The position numbers were made by a program, and so were the translations under genes. This document shows positions 53,163-61,726 of a stretch of DNA of 64,000 nt, piece after piece. The stretch comes from VAZQ01 sp963785745 (lineage in GTDB: Bacteria; Pseudomonadota; Alphaproteobacteria; Rhizobiales; Xanthobacteraceae): positions 1 to 64,000 of the forward strand of contig CAWAWR010000001.1 in assembly GCA_963785745.1 (NCBI GenBank), given 5' to 3'. The notes beneath the pieces are model-generated. The model had not been told where the DNA came from. It did no database searches and was given only the letters and a program-made list of their open reading frames with translations. How positions within the stretch are numbered: the stretch's first letter is position 1; every line of letters starts with the position of its first letter.

Positions 53163-54224
53163 ATGAAAACTGTAGTACCCGCGCTCATCGCGCTCGCCGC
53201 CCTTGCGACTGTCGCGCAGGCGCGCCCGTTCAACGATCCCCGCGCCGAGCAAATCCCGGCGATCGAAGCCGATGCTGGCTTTGCGGGTCAGCCGCGCGAT
53301 CCCGCGTGCCACGCATCGGTGCTGGCCTCGACCGGCGGCGCGCTGCCGGCAAATCCGAACACGCTTGCGATCCGCTGGACCGGGTTCGCCAATTTCGAGC
53401 TGTCCTACAAAGGCCAGATCATCCTGCTCGACGCCTATTTCGATCGCGGCAGCCTGTTCCCGCCACTCGGCTTCAAGGCCGCCGACGTGACGCGGGCGAA
53501 TGTCATGCTGATCGGCCACGGCCACCATGATCACATGTCGGACGCAGCGTCGGTCGGCATCAGGACCGGCGCCACCATCGTCGGCGCACCGCTGACGACC
53601 GACAAGCTGCTCGCCCAGTCGGTCGATCCGCAGAAGGTGCGGACGGTGACCGGCCGCGAGAGCGTCACGCTCGATTTCGGCGTGTTCAAGATCGAGCCGA
53701 TCCTCGGCCGCCACGGCGATCCGCCCAAGACCTTGGTCGATGCCTTCGGCGGTGCGCTGCGCGCGACGACGCCGAAGCCGACCGACGAGCAGCTCGCCGA
53801 ATTCGCCACCATCCGGTCGCGCGGCGTGCAGGACCCGCGCGTGGCGACCGAAGGCACCATCGCCTATCTCATCACCCTCGATAACGGCTTCCGCATCATG
53901 TATCGCGACAGCGGCGGCCGCGTCACGGATTTCGAGAAATCCGCCATGGAGCGCACCGGCCGCGTCGACGTCGCGCTGGTGGCGGTATCGGCGTCCTATC
54001 TCAACACCGTCACCGTGCCGCAGGCCCTGGAACACGTCCGGACCTACAAGCCCGACGTCTACATCCCCTCTCACCACGACGCGCCCTACAACAACCTCTG
54101 GCGCGCGACCGAGCCGCTGTTCCAGGCGGTGAAGGACGAGAGCCCCAACATTGTGACGGTGTCCAAGGGCTACCGGGAGCCGATCTGCTTCAATACCGAG
54201 CACAACATCAGCCGCAAGCGCTGA
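53163..54224 (+). CDS. Exported metallo-beta-lactamase-fold hydrolase (UPF0173/lactonase-like)
   Basis: A 353-residue protein with AGGAAAAAAA before ATG 53163 and a Sec signal peptide (VVPALIALAALATVAQA). Metal motif VMLIGHGHHDHMSDAASVG (HxHxDH). The preceding strands LAIRWTGFANFELSYKGQII, LLDAYFDRGSLFP resemble the L-ascorbate-6-phosphate lactonase/UPF0173 branch, and PDVYIPSHHDAPYNNLW supplies late histidines. There is a 65-residue insertion (VDAFGGALRATTPKPTDEQ region). It is unrelated in detail to the tandem MBL pair at 36-38 kb. It is probably co-expressed with the upstream binding protein. Confidence 0.85.
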   Translation: MKTVVPALIALAALATVAQARPFNDPRAEQIPAIEADAGFAGQPRDPACHASVLASTGGALPANPNTLAIRWTGFANFELSYKGQIILLDAYFDRGSLFPPLGFKAADVTRANVMLIGHGHHDHMSDAASVGIRTGATIVGAPLTTDKLLAQSVDPQKVRTVTGRESVTLDFGVFKIEPILGRHGDPPKTLVDAFGGALRATTPKPTDEQLAEFATIRSRGVQDPRVATEGTIAYLITLDNGFRIMYRDSGGRVTDFEKSAMERTGRVDVALVAVSASYLNTVTVPQALEHVRTYKPDVYIPSHHDAPYNNLWRATEPLFQAVKDESPNIVTVSKGYREPICFNTEHNISRKR

Positions 54225-54278
54225 CGCGCGGCGCCCCGCTGCTCGCCGCGACCAGCGCCAGAACGAAGGGCTGCGTGC

Positions 54279-55269
54279 TCAGTCGATCTTCAGCCCGAGC
54301 GCTTTGACCACCGGCGTCCAGAGCGCAATATCGGCCGCGAGGGTCCGGCGAAGTTTTTCGGGGTTCGGGTCGAGAGTCGATTCCATGCCCGCGTCGATCA
54401 ACATCTTTTGGTAGCTCGGTTCGGCGACCGCAGTGCGCGTCGCCTGCGCAATCTGTTCGGTGATTTCAACCGGCGTCCCGGCCGGTGCGAGCACCCCAAT
54501 CGAGCCCGTCACGGTCAAACCGGGGAGACCCAGTTCGGTCGCCGTCGGAAGCTCAGGCGCAGCGATGAGTCGGGCGGGAACTTGTCACAGCAAGCACCCG
54601 CATCTTGCCGGTACGATGGAATTCAAGCACCTGGCTGGTCACCCCCAACACGCCGACAGGAACTTGTCCGCTGATCAGGTCCGCGATCGCCGGCCCCGTG
54701 CCCCGATACGGCACCTGCACGATCTCTGGTGTGTGTGTGAGCGATTTGAACAACTCGCCGGCGAGATGTTGGATCGTGCCGACACCGGCGTGCCCGTAAG
54801 ACAGCTTGCCGGGATTGGCTTTCGCATAAGCGATGAACTCCTTCAGGGTCTGAGCCGGTACCGAAGGATGCACGGCGATGCCGAGAAAATAGCTGGCCAC
54901 ACTCGCAATCGGGTCCAAGTCTTTGACCGGATCGTAGAGCGGCCGGCTCTTGAGCAGGGCTTCATTGACGTGCGTTTGCGTCCCGCCCAGCAGGATCGTG
55001 TAGCCGTCAGGCCGGGCGCGTGCGGCGGCGGCGGCACCGAGCGAAGAGCCGCCGCCGCCGATGTTTTCAACCACCACCGTGCCGAGCAGCGGCTTCATCT
55101 TATCCGCCCACGGGCGTCCGACGGCGTCGAATGCGCCACCCGGGGGAAAGGGAATCACGAGCCGGATCGGCCGCGACGGATAGGCTTGCGCCCAAGCAAT
55201 GCGAGACATGACCGGCAACGCGGCAGCGCCCGCGGCCAGTTGCAGAAAATTTCTGCGGGGAAGTCCCAT
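54279..55269 (-). CDS. TTT-family solute-binding protein, classical Bug type (single-base frameshift)
   Basis: The gene spans 991 bases, one more than 330 codons. It has a Tat signal (LPRRNFLQLAAGAAAL), then AYPSRPIRLVIPFPPGGAFD, TVVVENIGGGGSSLGAAAAA, RARPDGYTILLGGTQTH, LSYGHAGVGTIQHLAGELF and PYRGTGPAIADLISGQVPV. One extra base in a run of three at about 54571-54578 shifts the frame after LAVTSS. The other frame then gives LIAAPELPTATELGLPGL and ends WTPVVKALGLKID, as normal Bug proteins do. Ligand unknown. Confidence 0.87.
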
Positions 55270-55445
55270 GACGGCCCTCCCTGGAGTTTGATTGTATCCG
55301 CGCCAATGCGAGCGCGGCCACGCAAGGTCAACATGCTACGACATTTCTGGAAGCACCGAAAGGACGATCACGCGCACCCGCTTCCGCCGGCCTGATCGAG
55401 GGCGTAAGCTGTCAGGAATCGCGAACGGAAAAATCCGTTCGCTCC

Positions 55446-55473
55446 CCGGCCCGCCGCGACGACGGCGGGCCGG
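55446..55473 (+). promoter_or_regulatory. Strong leader hairpin before the propeller gene
   Basis: An 11-base-pair stem CCGGCCCGCCG (55446-55456) with CGGCGGGCCGG (55463-55473) ends about 12 bases before the ribosome site (AGGGAGG) of the gene at 55496. There is no T-run. It could protect the mRNA 5' end or attenuate. Confidence 0.4.
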
Positions 55474-55495
55474 AAGGATCAACAGGGAGGTATCG

Positions 55496-57138
55496 ATGCT
55501 TGCAAGGACAGCTTGCCTGTTCGCTGCCGTGCTTTTGCCGCTGCTCAGCTACAACGCCACTTCTTCACAGGCACAGACCGCCGCGCCGGCCGCACTCACC
55601 GGCAAGGTTTCATCGGCCGAGGAAGGCGCGATGGAAGGCGTCGTGGTGCGTGCGAAAAAGGGTATCGTGACGATCAGCGTCGTCAGCAATGCCAAAGGCG
55701 AGTTCAACTTCCCGACCGCAAAACTTGAGCCAGGTACTTACGCCCTCAGCATCCGGGCGACCGGATACGACCTCACGGGTCCGTCGACGGTGACGCTTGC
55801 GGGCGCCCGGTCAACGTCGACCTCAAGCTCACCAAGACCAAGAATATTGCGGCACAGCTCACCAATCTGGAGTGGATCCTCAGCGTCCCGGGCACCGAGC
55901 GGCAGAAGACCATCCTGTCGCGCTGCGTCAATTGCCACACGCTCGAGCGCATCATTGACAGCAAGCACGACGCCGCCGCCTGGAAAGATGTCATTGCCCG
56001 GATGGCGACCTATTCCAACAACAGCTTCCATCTGAAGCCGCAGGTGCGCAAGGAAGCGCGCGACATGGATCGTTTCGTGCCCAATGTCGACGAGGTTGCG
56101 GCCTATCTCGCCAGCATCAACCGAAGCGCGGGCGACTTCAGCTGGCAGCCCAAGCCGGTTCCGCGCGTCAAGGGCTCCGGCACCCGCGTGGTCATCACCG
56201 AATACGACCTGCCCGATCCGACCATCCAGCCGCACGACGTGGTCGTCGACAGTGACGGCATCGTCTGGCACAGCGACTTCTCGGGTCAGATGCTTGGCCG
56301 GTTCGATACCAAGACGCTCACACACAAGGCCTACACGGTGCCGCTGCAGCGGGAGGGCTGGCCGACCGGCGCGCTCGACCTGCAACCCGACCCGCAAGGC
56401 AATCTCTGGCTTGGGCTGATGTTCCAGGCCGGCACAGCCAAGTTCGACCGCAAGACCGAAAAATTCCAGATGTTCCAGTTGCCGCCGCACCTGCTCAAGG
56501 ACGATTCCCAGCAGGCCATGGTCGGCGTGCAGAACTGGACGGTCGACAACCGCATCTGGCTGCAGGATCCCGCCCGCCGCGGCATCTATCGCATGAACAT
56601 GACCGACGGTCACACCGAGCTGTTCGAGCCGTTCAAGATCATGCCGCGCAGCTCGCCCTACGGTGTGTTCTCCGACAAGCAGAACAACGTCTGGTTCCTC
56701 GATTTCGGCGGCGAGGCTGTCGGCACGATCGATGCCAGCAACGGCGAGGTCACGCTCTATCAGACGCCGACGCGCGCATCGCGGCCGCGGCGCGGCCGCT
56801 TCGATGATCAGGGCCGGGTCTGGTTCGCCGAGTTCAACGGCGAACGTGTCGGGGTGTTCGATACCAAGTCGAAGCAATTCAAGGAATGGCAGGTGCCGGG
56901 GCCGTTTTTTGCGCCCTATGACGTCACCCAGGACCGGCTCGGCAATATCTGGACCGGCGGAATGAATGCCGACCGCATCGTGCGCATCTCGACCGAGAGC
57001 GGCGAGGTCACCGAGTATCCGCTGCCGCACGCGACGAACATCCGCCGCGTGTTCGTCGACAACAGCACCAGCCCGCCGACCTTCTGGGTTGGCAACAACC
57101 ACGGCGCGGCATTGATCAAGCTTGAGCCGCTGGACTGA
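55496..57138 (+). CDS. Exported cytochrome c/beta-propeller (Vgb-like) fusion protein (single-base frameshift)
   Basis: The gene spans 1643 bases, one fewer than 548 codons. Order of parts: Sec signal peptide (1-27); a carboxypeptidase-regulatory-like beta-sandwich (about 30-115: LTGKVSSAEEGAMEGVVVRA, YALSIRATGYDL); a cytochrome c segment with ILSRCVNCHTLERI at about residue 143 and a possible axial Met in VIARMATY; then a six-bladed propeller resembling virginiamycin B lyase (DVVVDSDGIVWHSDFSGQML, GNLWLGLMFQAGTAKFDRKT, RVWFAEFNGERVGVFDTKS, NIWTGGMNADRIVRISTES). One base is missing at about 55804-55808, after VTLAGA; the text resumes PVNVDLKLTKTKNI. Covalent haem suggests a periplasmic redox enzyme rather than an antibiotic lyase; the substrate is unknown. 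Confidence 0.82.
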
Positions 57139-57154
57139 CCCAGGTCAAAAAAAT

Positions 57155-57188
57155 ACGGCCGCCGGCAAGCACCGGCGGCCGTTTTGTT
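57155..57188. terminator. Bidirectional terminator
   Basis: An 11-base-pair stem ACGGCCGCCGG (57155-57165) with CCGGCGGCCGT (57172-57182), loop CAAGCA, followed by TTTGTTT on plus and preceded by AAAAAAAT (a T-run on minus). It serves the convergent propeller and binding-protein genes. Confidence 0.85.
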
Positions 57189-57200
57189 TCTTTCGGCGCC

Positions 57201-58193
57201 CTATTCGAACTTCAGGTTCGCCGCCTTCACCACGTCGACATAGTTCTGGATGTCGGCGTCGATCATCTTGCGGAAGTCGGCCGAGGACGTGCCGCCGGGG
57301 GTCACCGCCATCTCACGAAGCTTATCCGCCACGCCGGGATCGGTGATGGCTTTGCGCAGCGCCGCCTCGAGCTTCGCCGCGATCGCCGGCGGCGTCTTCG
57401 CCGGCGTGAAGAAGCCGGACCACAGCTTGGTGTTGACCTCGGGGACCCCGGCCTCCGCCATGCTCGGCACGTTGGGAAGCTGCGGTGAACGTTCCGAACC
57501 GGTGACGGCGAGCGCGCGCACCTTGCCGGAATTGATCTGCGGGATCGCGGGCGGTCCGTCCGAGATCGACAAGAGGCAATTCTGCTGCATCACGCAGAGG
57601 ATCATTTCGTTGCTGCTCTTGAGCGGGATTGCAACGCCGGGCATCCCGGTCTTGAGCTTCAGAAGCTCGGTCGAGATCGTGAATGCCGGCGACGTGGTGC
57701 CGTAGTTCGCCTTGCTCGGATTGGCCTTCGCATAGGCGACGAGCTCCAGCACCGTCTTCGACGGGTTTTCGACCGGGCTGACCACGATCAACGGAAAGTT
57801 CGCGATCATCGACAGCGGGATGAAGCTCTTGGTCGGATGGTATTTGAGCTGCGGGTAGACCGCGGACGCGATCGACATCACGCCGCTCGCCCCGACGAAC
57901 AGCGTGTAGCCGTCGGCCGGCTGGCCCGCGACATACTCAGCGGCCGGGCGGCCGCCGGCCGCGGGGCGGTTTTCGATCACCAGCTGCTGGCCGAGGATCT
58001 CGCCGAGCTTGGCGCCGACCAGTCGCGCGAAAATGTCGTTGCCGCCACCGGCCGCGAACGGGACGATCAGACGGATCGGTTTGTTGGGATAGTTCGCCGC
58101 ATCATCCTGCGCCTGCGCCGGCTGCAAGCCGACGCTGACGGCAAGCGCTACGGCGGCGCCGGCCAGAGTGCGAAAAAAGCCAATCGACTGCAT
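57201..58193 (-). CDS. TTT-family solute-binding protein, classical Bug type
   Basis: A 330-residue receptor, intact. Sec signal peptide (FFRTLAGAAVALAVSVGL, then QAQD). The mature start NYPNKPIRLIVPFAAGGGND is classical, followed by ILGQQLVIENRPAAGGRPA, QPADGYTLFVGASGVMSI, VVSPVENPSKTVLELVAYAK, RALAVTGSERSPQLPNVPSM and an end in VDVVKAANLKFE. There is an unusual cysteine pair in MILCVMQQNCLLSISDG that could form a disulfide. It is divergent from the next binding protein at 58315. Ligand unknown. Confidence 0.9.
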   Translation of the reverse strand: MQSIGFFRTLAGAAVALAVSVGLQPAQAQDDAANYPNKPIRLIVPFAAGGGNDIFARLVGAKLGEILGQQLVIENRPAAGGRPAAEYVAGQPADGYTLFVGASGVMSIASAVYPQLKYHPTKSFIPLSMIANFPLIVVSPVENPSKTVLELVAYAKANPSKANYGTTSPAFTISTELLKLKTGMPGVAIPLKSSNEMILCVMQQNCLLSISDGPPAIPQINSGKVRALAVTGSERSPQLPNVPSMAEAGVPEVNTKLWSGFFTPAKTPPAIAAKLEAALRKAITDPGVADKLREMAVTPGGTSSADFRKMIDADIQNYVDVVKAANLKFE

Positions 58194-58314
58194 GGACGTA
58201 CTCCTCCCAAACTGCGTTCTCTGGTCGCGCTATTGGTAATTGGCTTAAGTCTACCAGCGCCCCCAAAATACGGATAGCATCGAAATCACTACTCGTTTGG
58301 GACGTCGGAGAACT

Positions 58315-59361
58315 ATGACCATTGCCAGCCGAACCTTGAGTGCTTTCCTTGGCAGTTTGCTCGGTGCGGCGGCGCTGCCGCTTGATGTCGCACCCGCCCT
58401 GGCGCAGGCCGATTTCCGCGGCGAGACCATCTCGATCCAGATCGGCTATGGGCCCGGCGGTGGCTACGACACCTATGGGCGGGCGCTCGCGCGGCACTAC
58501 GGCCGCTTCATTCCCGGCAACCCGAACGTCGTCGCGAAGAACATGCCGGGCGCCGGCTCGCTGCGCGCCGCCAACCATGTCTACAACCTCACCGCCCGCG
58601 ACCCGATCGACATCGGGCTGGTCGCGGCGTCGACCGTGGTCGAGCCGCTGATGGGCAACGACCAGGCGAAGTTCGACGCCACCAAATTCGGCTGGATCGG
58701 CAGCATGAACCAGGACATCTCGTTCTGCGGCGTGTGGCTGGCGCCGGGGCTGCCCACGACCTTCCCTGAGATGATCACGCCAGGCGGCAAGGAGCTGATC
58801 TTCGGTTCGGCGGGACCCGCCGCCATCAGCCATCAGCACCCGCTGGTCCTGAAAAATATTCTCGGCGCCAACATCCGCGTGATCTCCGGCTATGAAGGCC
58901 AGAAGCAGGTCAACCTGGCGATGCAGCGCGGCGAAGTGCACGGCGCCTGCGGCCTGTTCGCGTCCTCGATCAAGGCGCAGTGGCTGCCGGACGTGCAGGC
59001 CGGGCGGCTCAAGCTGTTCCTGCAAATGGGGCCGAAGGTCTCCGACGAGTTCGGCCCGGTGCTTGACGTCTTCGATCTCGTGAAGACGGACGAAGACCGG
59101 AAGGTCCTCGAGTTTCATTTCAAGCAGACGATCCTCGGCCGGCCGTTCGCCACCTCGCCGAACGTGCCCAAGGACCGCGTCGCCACCCTTCGCAGCGCGT
59201 TCCTGGCCACGATGAAGGACCCCGAATTCCTGTCCGATGCGAAGAAGTTCAATCTCGATATCGACATCGCGACCGCGGACGAGGTTGGCCGCCTGCTCGC
59301 CGAGTTCGCGAACTATCCAAAATCCGTGATCGACAAGGCCAAGGCGGCCATCGGCCGCTGA
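58315..59361 (+). CDS. TTT-family solute-binding protein, FYxGKT-like
   Basis: A 348-residue receptor. ATG 58315 with CGGAG upstream; Sec signal peptide ending APALAQ. The mature start ADFRGETISIQIGYGPGGGY is a relaxed form of DFYxGKT, followed by HYGRFIPGNPNVVAKNMPGA, LRAANHVYNLTARDPIDIGL, GYEGQKQVNLAMQRGEVHGA and the end YPKSVIDKAKAAIGR. Two cysteines (DISFCGVW, HGACGLF) may pair. It is 42 bases upstream of the POT transporter and may be co-transcribed, though the two transport systems are unrelated. Confidence 0.85.
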   Translation: MTIASRTLSAFLGSLLGAAALPLDVAPALAQADFRGETISIQIGYGPGGGYDTYGRALARHYGRFIPGNPNVVAKNMPGAGSLRAANHVYNLTARDPIDIGLVAASTVVEPLMGNDQAKFDATKFGWIGSMNQDISFCGVWLAPGLPTTFPEMITPGGKELIFGSAGPAAISHQHPLVLKNILGANIRVISGYEGQKQVNLAMQRGEVHGACGLFASSIKAQWLPDVQAGRLKLFLQMGPKVSDEFGPVLDVFDLVKTDEDRKVLEFHFKQTILGRPFATSPNVPKDRVATLRSAFLATMKDPEFLSDAKKFNLDIDIATADEVGRLLAEFANYPKSVIDKAKAAIGR

Positions 59362-59403
59362 CCAGCATCATATCGACGACACGATTCCGGGCAGGATAGC
59401 GCG

Positions 59404-60789
59404 ATGGCGATCTCCGATACGCGACGACCGGCCGGCCGAGGCCAGCTTTTCGGGCACCCGCGCGGCCTGACCTTCCTGTTCACCACCGAGATGTGGGAGC
59501 GCTTTTCGTATTACGGGATGCGCTCGCTGCTCGTGCTCTACATGGTGAAGTTCGTGCTGCTGCCGGAAAACGCCGGCAACGTGATCGGGCTCGGCGCGCT
59601 CCGAAGCTTCTATGAATCGATCTTCGGCCCGCTCGGCACGCAACCGTTCGCCTCGCACATCTACGGCCTCTACACCGCGCTCGTCTATTTGACGCCGCTG
59701 CTTGGCGGCATGCTGGCCGATCGCGTGCTCGGCCAGCGCCGCACCGTGATACTTGGCGCTTCGCTGATGGCGATCGGCCATTTCATGATGGCGTTCGAGC
59801 CGCTGTTCCTGTTTGCGCTGCTGGTTCTGATCTTCGGCAACGGCGCGTTCAAGCCCAACATCTCGGCGCAGATCGGCGCGCTCTACGCGCCCGGCGATCC
59901 GCGCCGCGACCGCGCCTATTCGATCTTCTATGTCGGCATCAATCTCGGCGCATTCCTCGCCCCGCTGGTCGCCGGCACGCTCGGCGAAGTCGCCGGCTGG
60001 CACTACGGCTTCGGCGCCGCCGGCGTCGGCATGACCATCGGACTCATCGTCTATCTCCTCGCCGCCCCGACGCTGCCGGCCGACGAGCGCGAGCGCGTCG
60101 CGAGGTCGAGGTCGAGCCCGGTCCAGCGCCCGCTCGACCGTTCGGAGTGGCGCGCCATCCTCGCGCTGATCGTGCTGCTCCTGCCGGTGAGCCTGTTCTG
60201 GGCGACCTATGAGCAGCAGGGCAACACCATCCCGCTGTGGGCCGACGACTACACCGACCGCCATGTCAATCTCCTGGTCTGGCGCGGCGAGATTCCGGTG
60301 ACCTGGTTCCAGGCGTTCAACCCGTTCATGATCTTCGCCTTCACGCCGTTCGTGCTGATGCTGTGGGCGCGACAGGCGGTGCGCGGCACCGAGCCGTCGA
60401 CCGTTACCAAGATGGCGATCGGCTGCTTCGGCGTGGCGCTCGCCAACCTGGTCATGTTGGGAGCGGTCTGGCAGGCCGGCGGCGGGCCGCAGGCGAGCTG
60501 GATGTGGCTGATGGCCTATTTCGTCGTCATCACCATCGGCGAGCTCTACCTCTCGCCGATCGGACTGTCGCTGGTGTCGAAGGTCTCGCCCGGGCGTGTG
60601 GTCTCGATGATGATGGGCGTGTGGTTCTTGACCAGCTTTCTCGGCAATCTCATCGGCGGCTGGCTCGGCAGCTTCTGGACCGTGATGGACAAGTCCGCGT
60701 TCTTCCTGATGATCGCCGGCGTCGCCGCGCTCGCCGGTCTCATCATCCTGATGTTCAATCGCCCGCTCCGGAGCGCGCTCGGGGAATAG
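59404..60789 (+). CDS. Proton-coupled oligopeptide transporter (POT/PTR2 family)
   Basis: A 461-residue inner-membrane symporter of the MFS superfamily taking up di- and tripeptides with protons. Family text: FLFTTEMWERFSYYGMRSLL (the E-x-x-E-R-F/Y proton-coupling motif in helix 1), AVYLTPLLGGMLADRVLGQR-like second segment, FGNGAFKPNISAQIGALYAP, FYVGINLGAFLAPLVAGTLG (PTR2 signature), FWATYEQQGNTIPLWADDY and SPIGLSLVSKVSP. It is shorter than the roughly 500-residue usual length. The downstream alpha/beta hydrolase begins 26 bases later. Confidence 0.92.
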   Translation: MAISDTRRPAGRGQLFGHPRGLTFLFTTEMWERFSYYGMRSLLVLYMVKFVLLPENAGNVIGLGALRSFYESIFGPLGTQPFASHIYGLYTALVYLTPLLGGMLADRVLGQRRTVILGASLMAIGHFMMAFEPLFLFALLVLIFGNGAFKPNISAQIGALYAPGDPRRDRAYSIFYVGINLGAFLAPLVAGTLGEVAGWHYGFGAAGVGMTIGLIVYLLAAPTLPADERERVARSRSSPVQRPLDRSEWRAILALIVLLLPVSLFWATYEQQGNTIPLWADDYTDRHVNLLVWRGEIPVTWFQAFNPFMIFAFTPFVLMLWARQAVRGTEPSTVTKMAIGCFGVALANLVMLGAVWQAGGGPQASWMWLMAYFVVITIGELYLSPIGLSLVSKVSPGRVVSMMMGVWFLTSFLGNLIGGWLGSFWTVMDKSAFFLMIAGVAALAGLIILMFNRPLRSALGE

Positions 60790-60815
60790 GGCTCTCGCGA
60801 GGGGGAATTTGCACG

Positions 60816-61619
60816 ATGGCCGAGCACATCGACGGGCCGTTGTACTACGAGCGGATGGGCCGGACCGGACCGGTGATTGCCTTCGTGCATCCCAATCCGA
60901 TGGACCAGTCGTGCTGGATCTTCCAGATGGCGCATCTGTCGACGTGGTACCGCTGCATCGCGATCGATATCCCGGGCTACGGCCGATCGCCCAAGGCGCA
61001 GCCCGGCCTGACCATGGAAGACATGGCGCGGGCCTGCTGGGAGGCGATCGACGAGATTGCGCCGGGCGAGCCCGCCATCCTGGTCGGATGTTCGGTCGGC
61101 TCGGCGCTGGTGCCGCATATGCACCATCTGCAACCGAAGCGTACTTCGGCGCTGGTGCTCTCGGGCACCGGTTACAATCCCGGCCGCGAGTTCACCAAGC
61201 ACCGCATCGCGTCCTACAAGGAACAAGGCACCGGCTATCGCTGGGGCTACACGTTCGAGGATCTGAGCCCGGCGTTCCGTGCGACGCCGATGGCGCATTT
61301 CTTTGCCGACATTTTCACCGAGCGCAATGCGCACGCCGACGTGCCGTCGATCATCTATCAGTTCGAGGCGCTGGCGAAGCCGGAACCGGACGACCACCAT
61401 TCACGCATCGCCTGCCCCACGATCATCCTGACCGGCAGCGAAGACGGCTCGCATCCGCGCGCGGCCGCCCTCAAGGCGCGCATCGCGGGCTGCGAGATGA
61501 AGATCCTGTACGGCGCCGGCCATGCCTGCCAGATCGAGCAGCCCTGGCTGTTCGACCGCTACATGCTGGAGTTCCTCAGGAAGCACGGACTGTTTCCGTC
61601 GGCCGCGCCGGCGCGCTGA
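60816..61619 (+). CDS. Alpha/beta hydrolase
   Basis: A 267-residue cytosolic hydrolase with a GGGGGAA site before ATG 60816. The oxyanion-region text VIAFVHPNPMDQSCWIFQM, the nucleophile elbow AILVGCSVGSALVPH (Ser in G-C-S-V-G), an acid after PTIILTGSEDGSHPRA, and the His in YGAGHACQIEQPWLF complete the triad. The HP-N-P in place of the usual HG oxyanion motif is a variation. It resembles haloperoxidase/esterase-like members; substrate unknown. It probably belongs to one transcript with the POT gene. Confidence 0.9.
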   Translation: MAEHIDGPLYYERMGRTGPVIAFVHPNPMDQSCWIFQMAHLSTWYRCIAIDIPGYGRSPKAQPGLTMEDMARACWEAIDEIAPGEPAILVGCSVGSALVPHMHHLQPKRTSALVLSGTGYNPGREFTKHRIASYKEQGTGYRWGYTFEDLSPAFRATPMAHFFADIFTERNAHADVPSIIYQFEALAKPEPDDHHSRIACPTIILTGSEDGSHPRAAALKARIAGCEMKILYGAGHACQIEQPWLFDRYMLEFLRKHGLFPSAAPAR

Positions 61620-61726
61620 CCGTCGTTTGTGATCCGGCGTTCGGCCCTCGCGGCACATTCTTTGCAACACCTGCGACGGAGTGAGTACTTCGAGCTGAGA
61701 GTGCATCAGGACGAGGAGGACACGCC

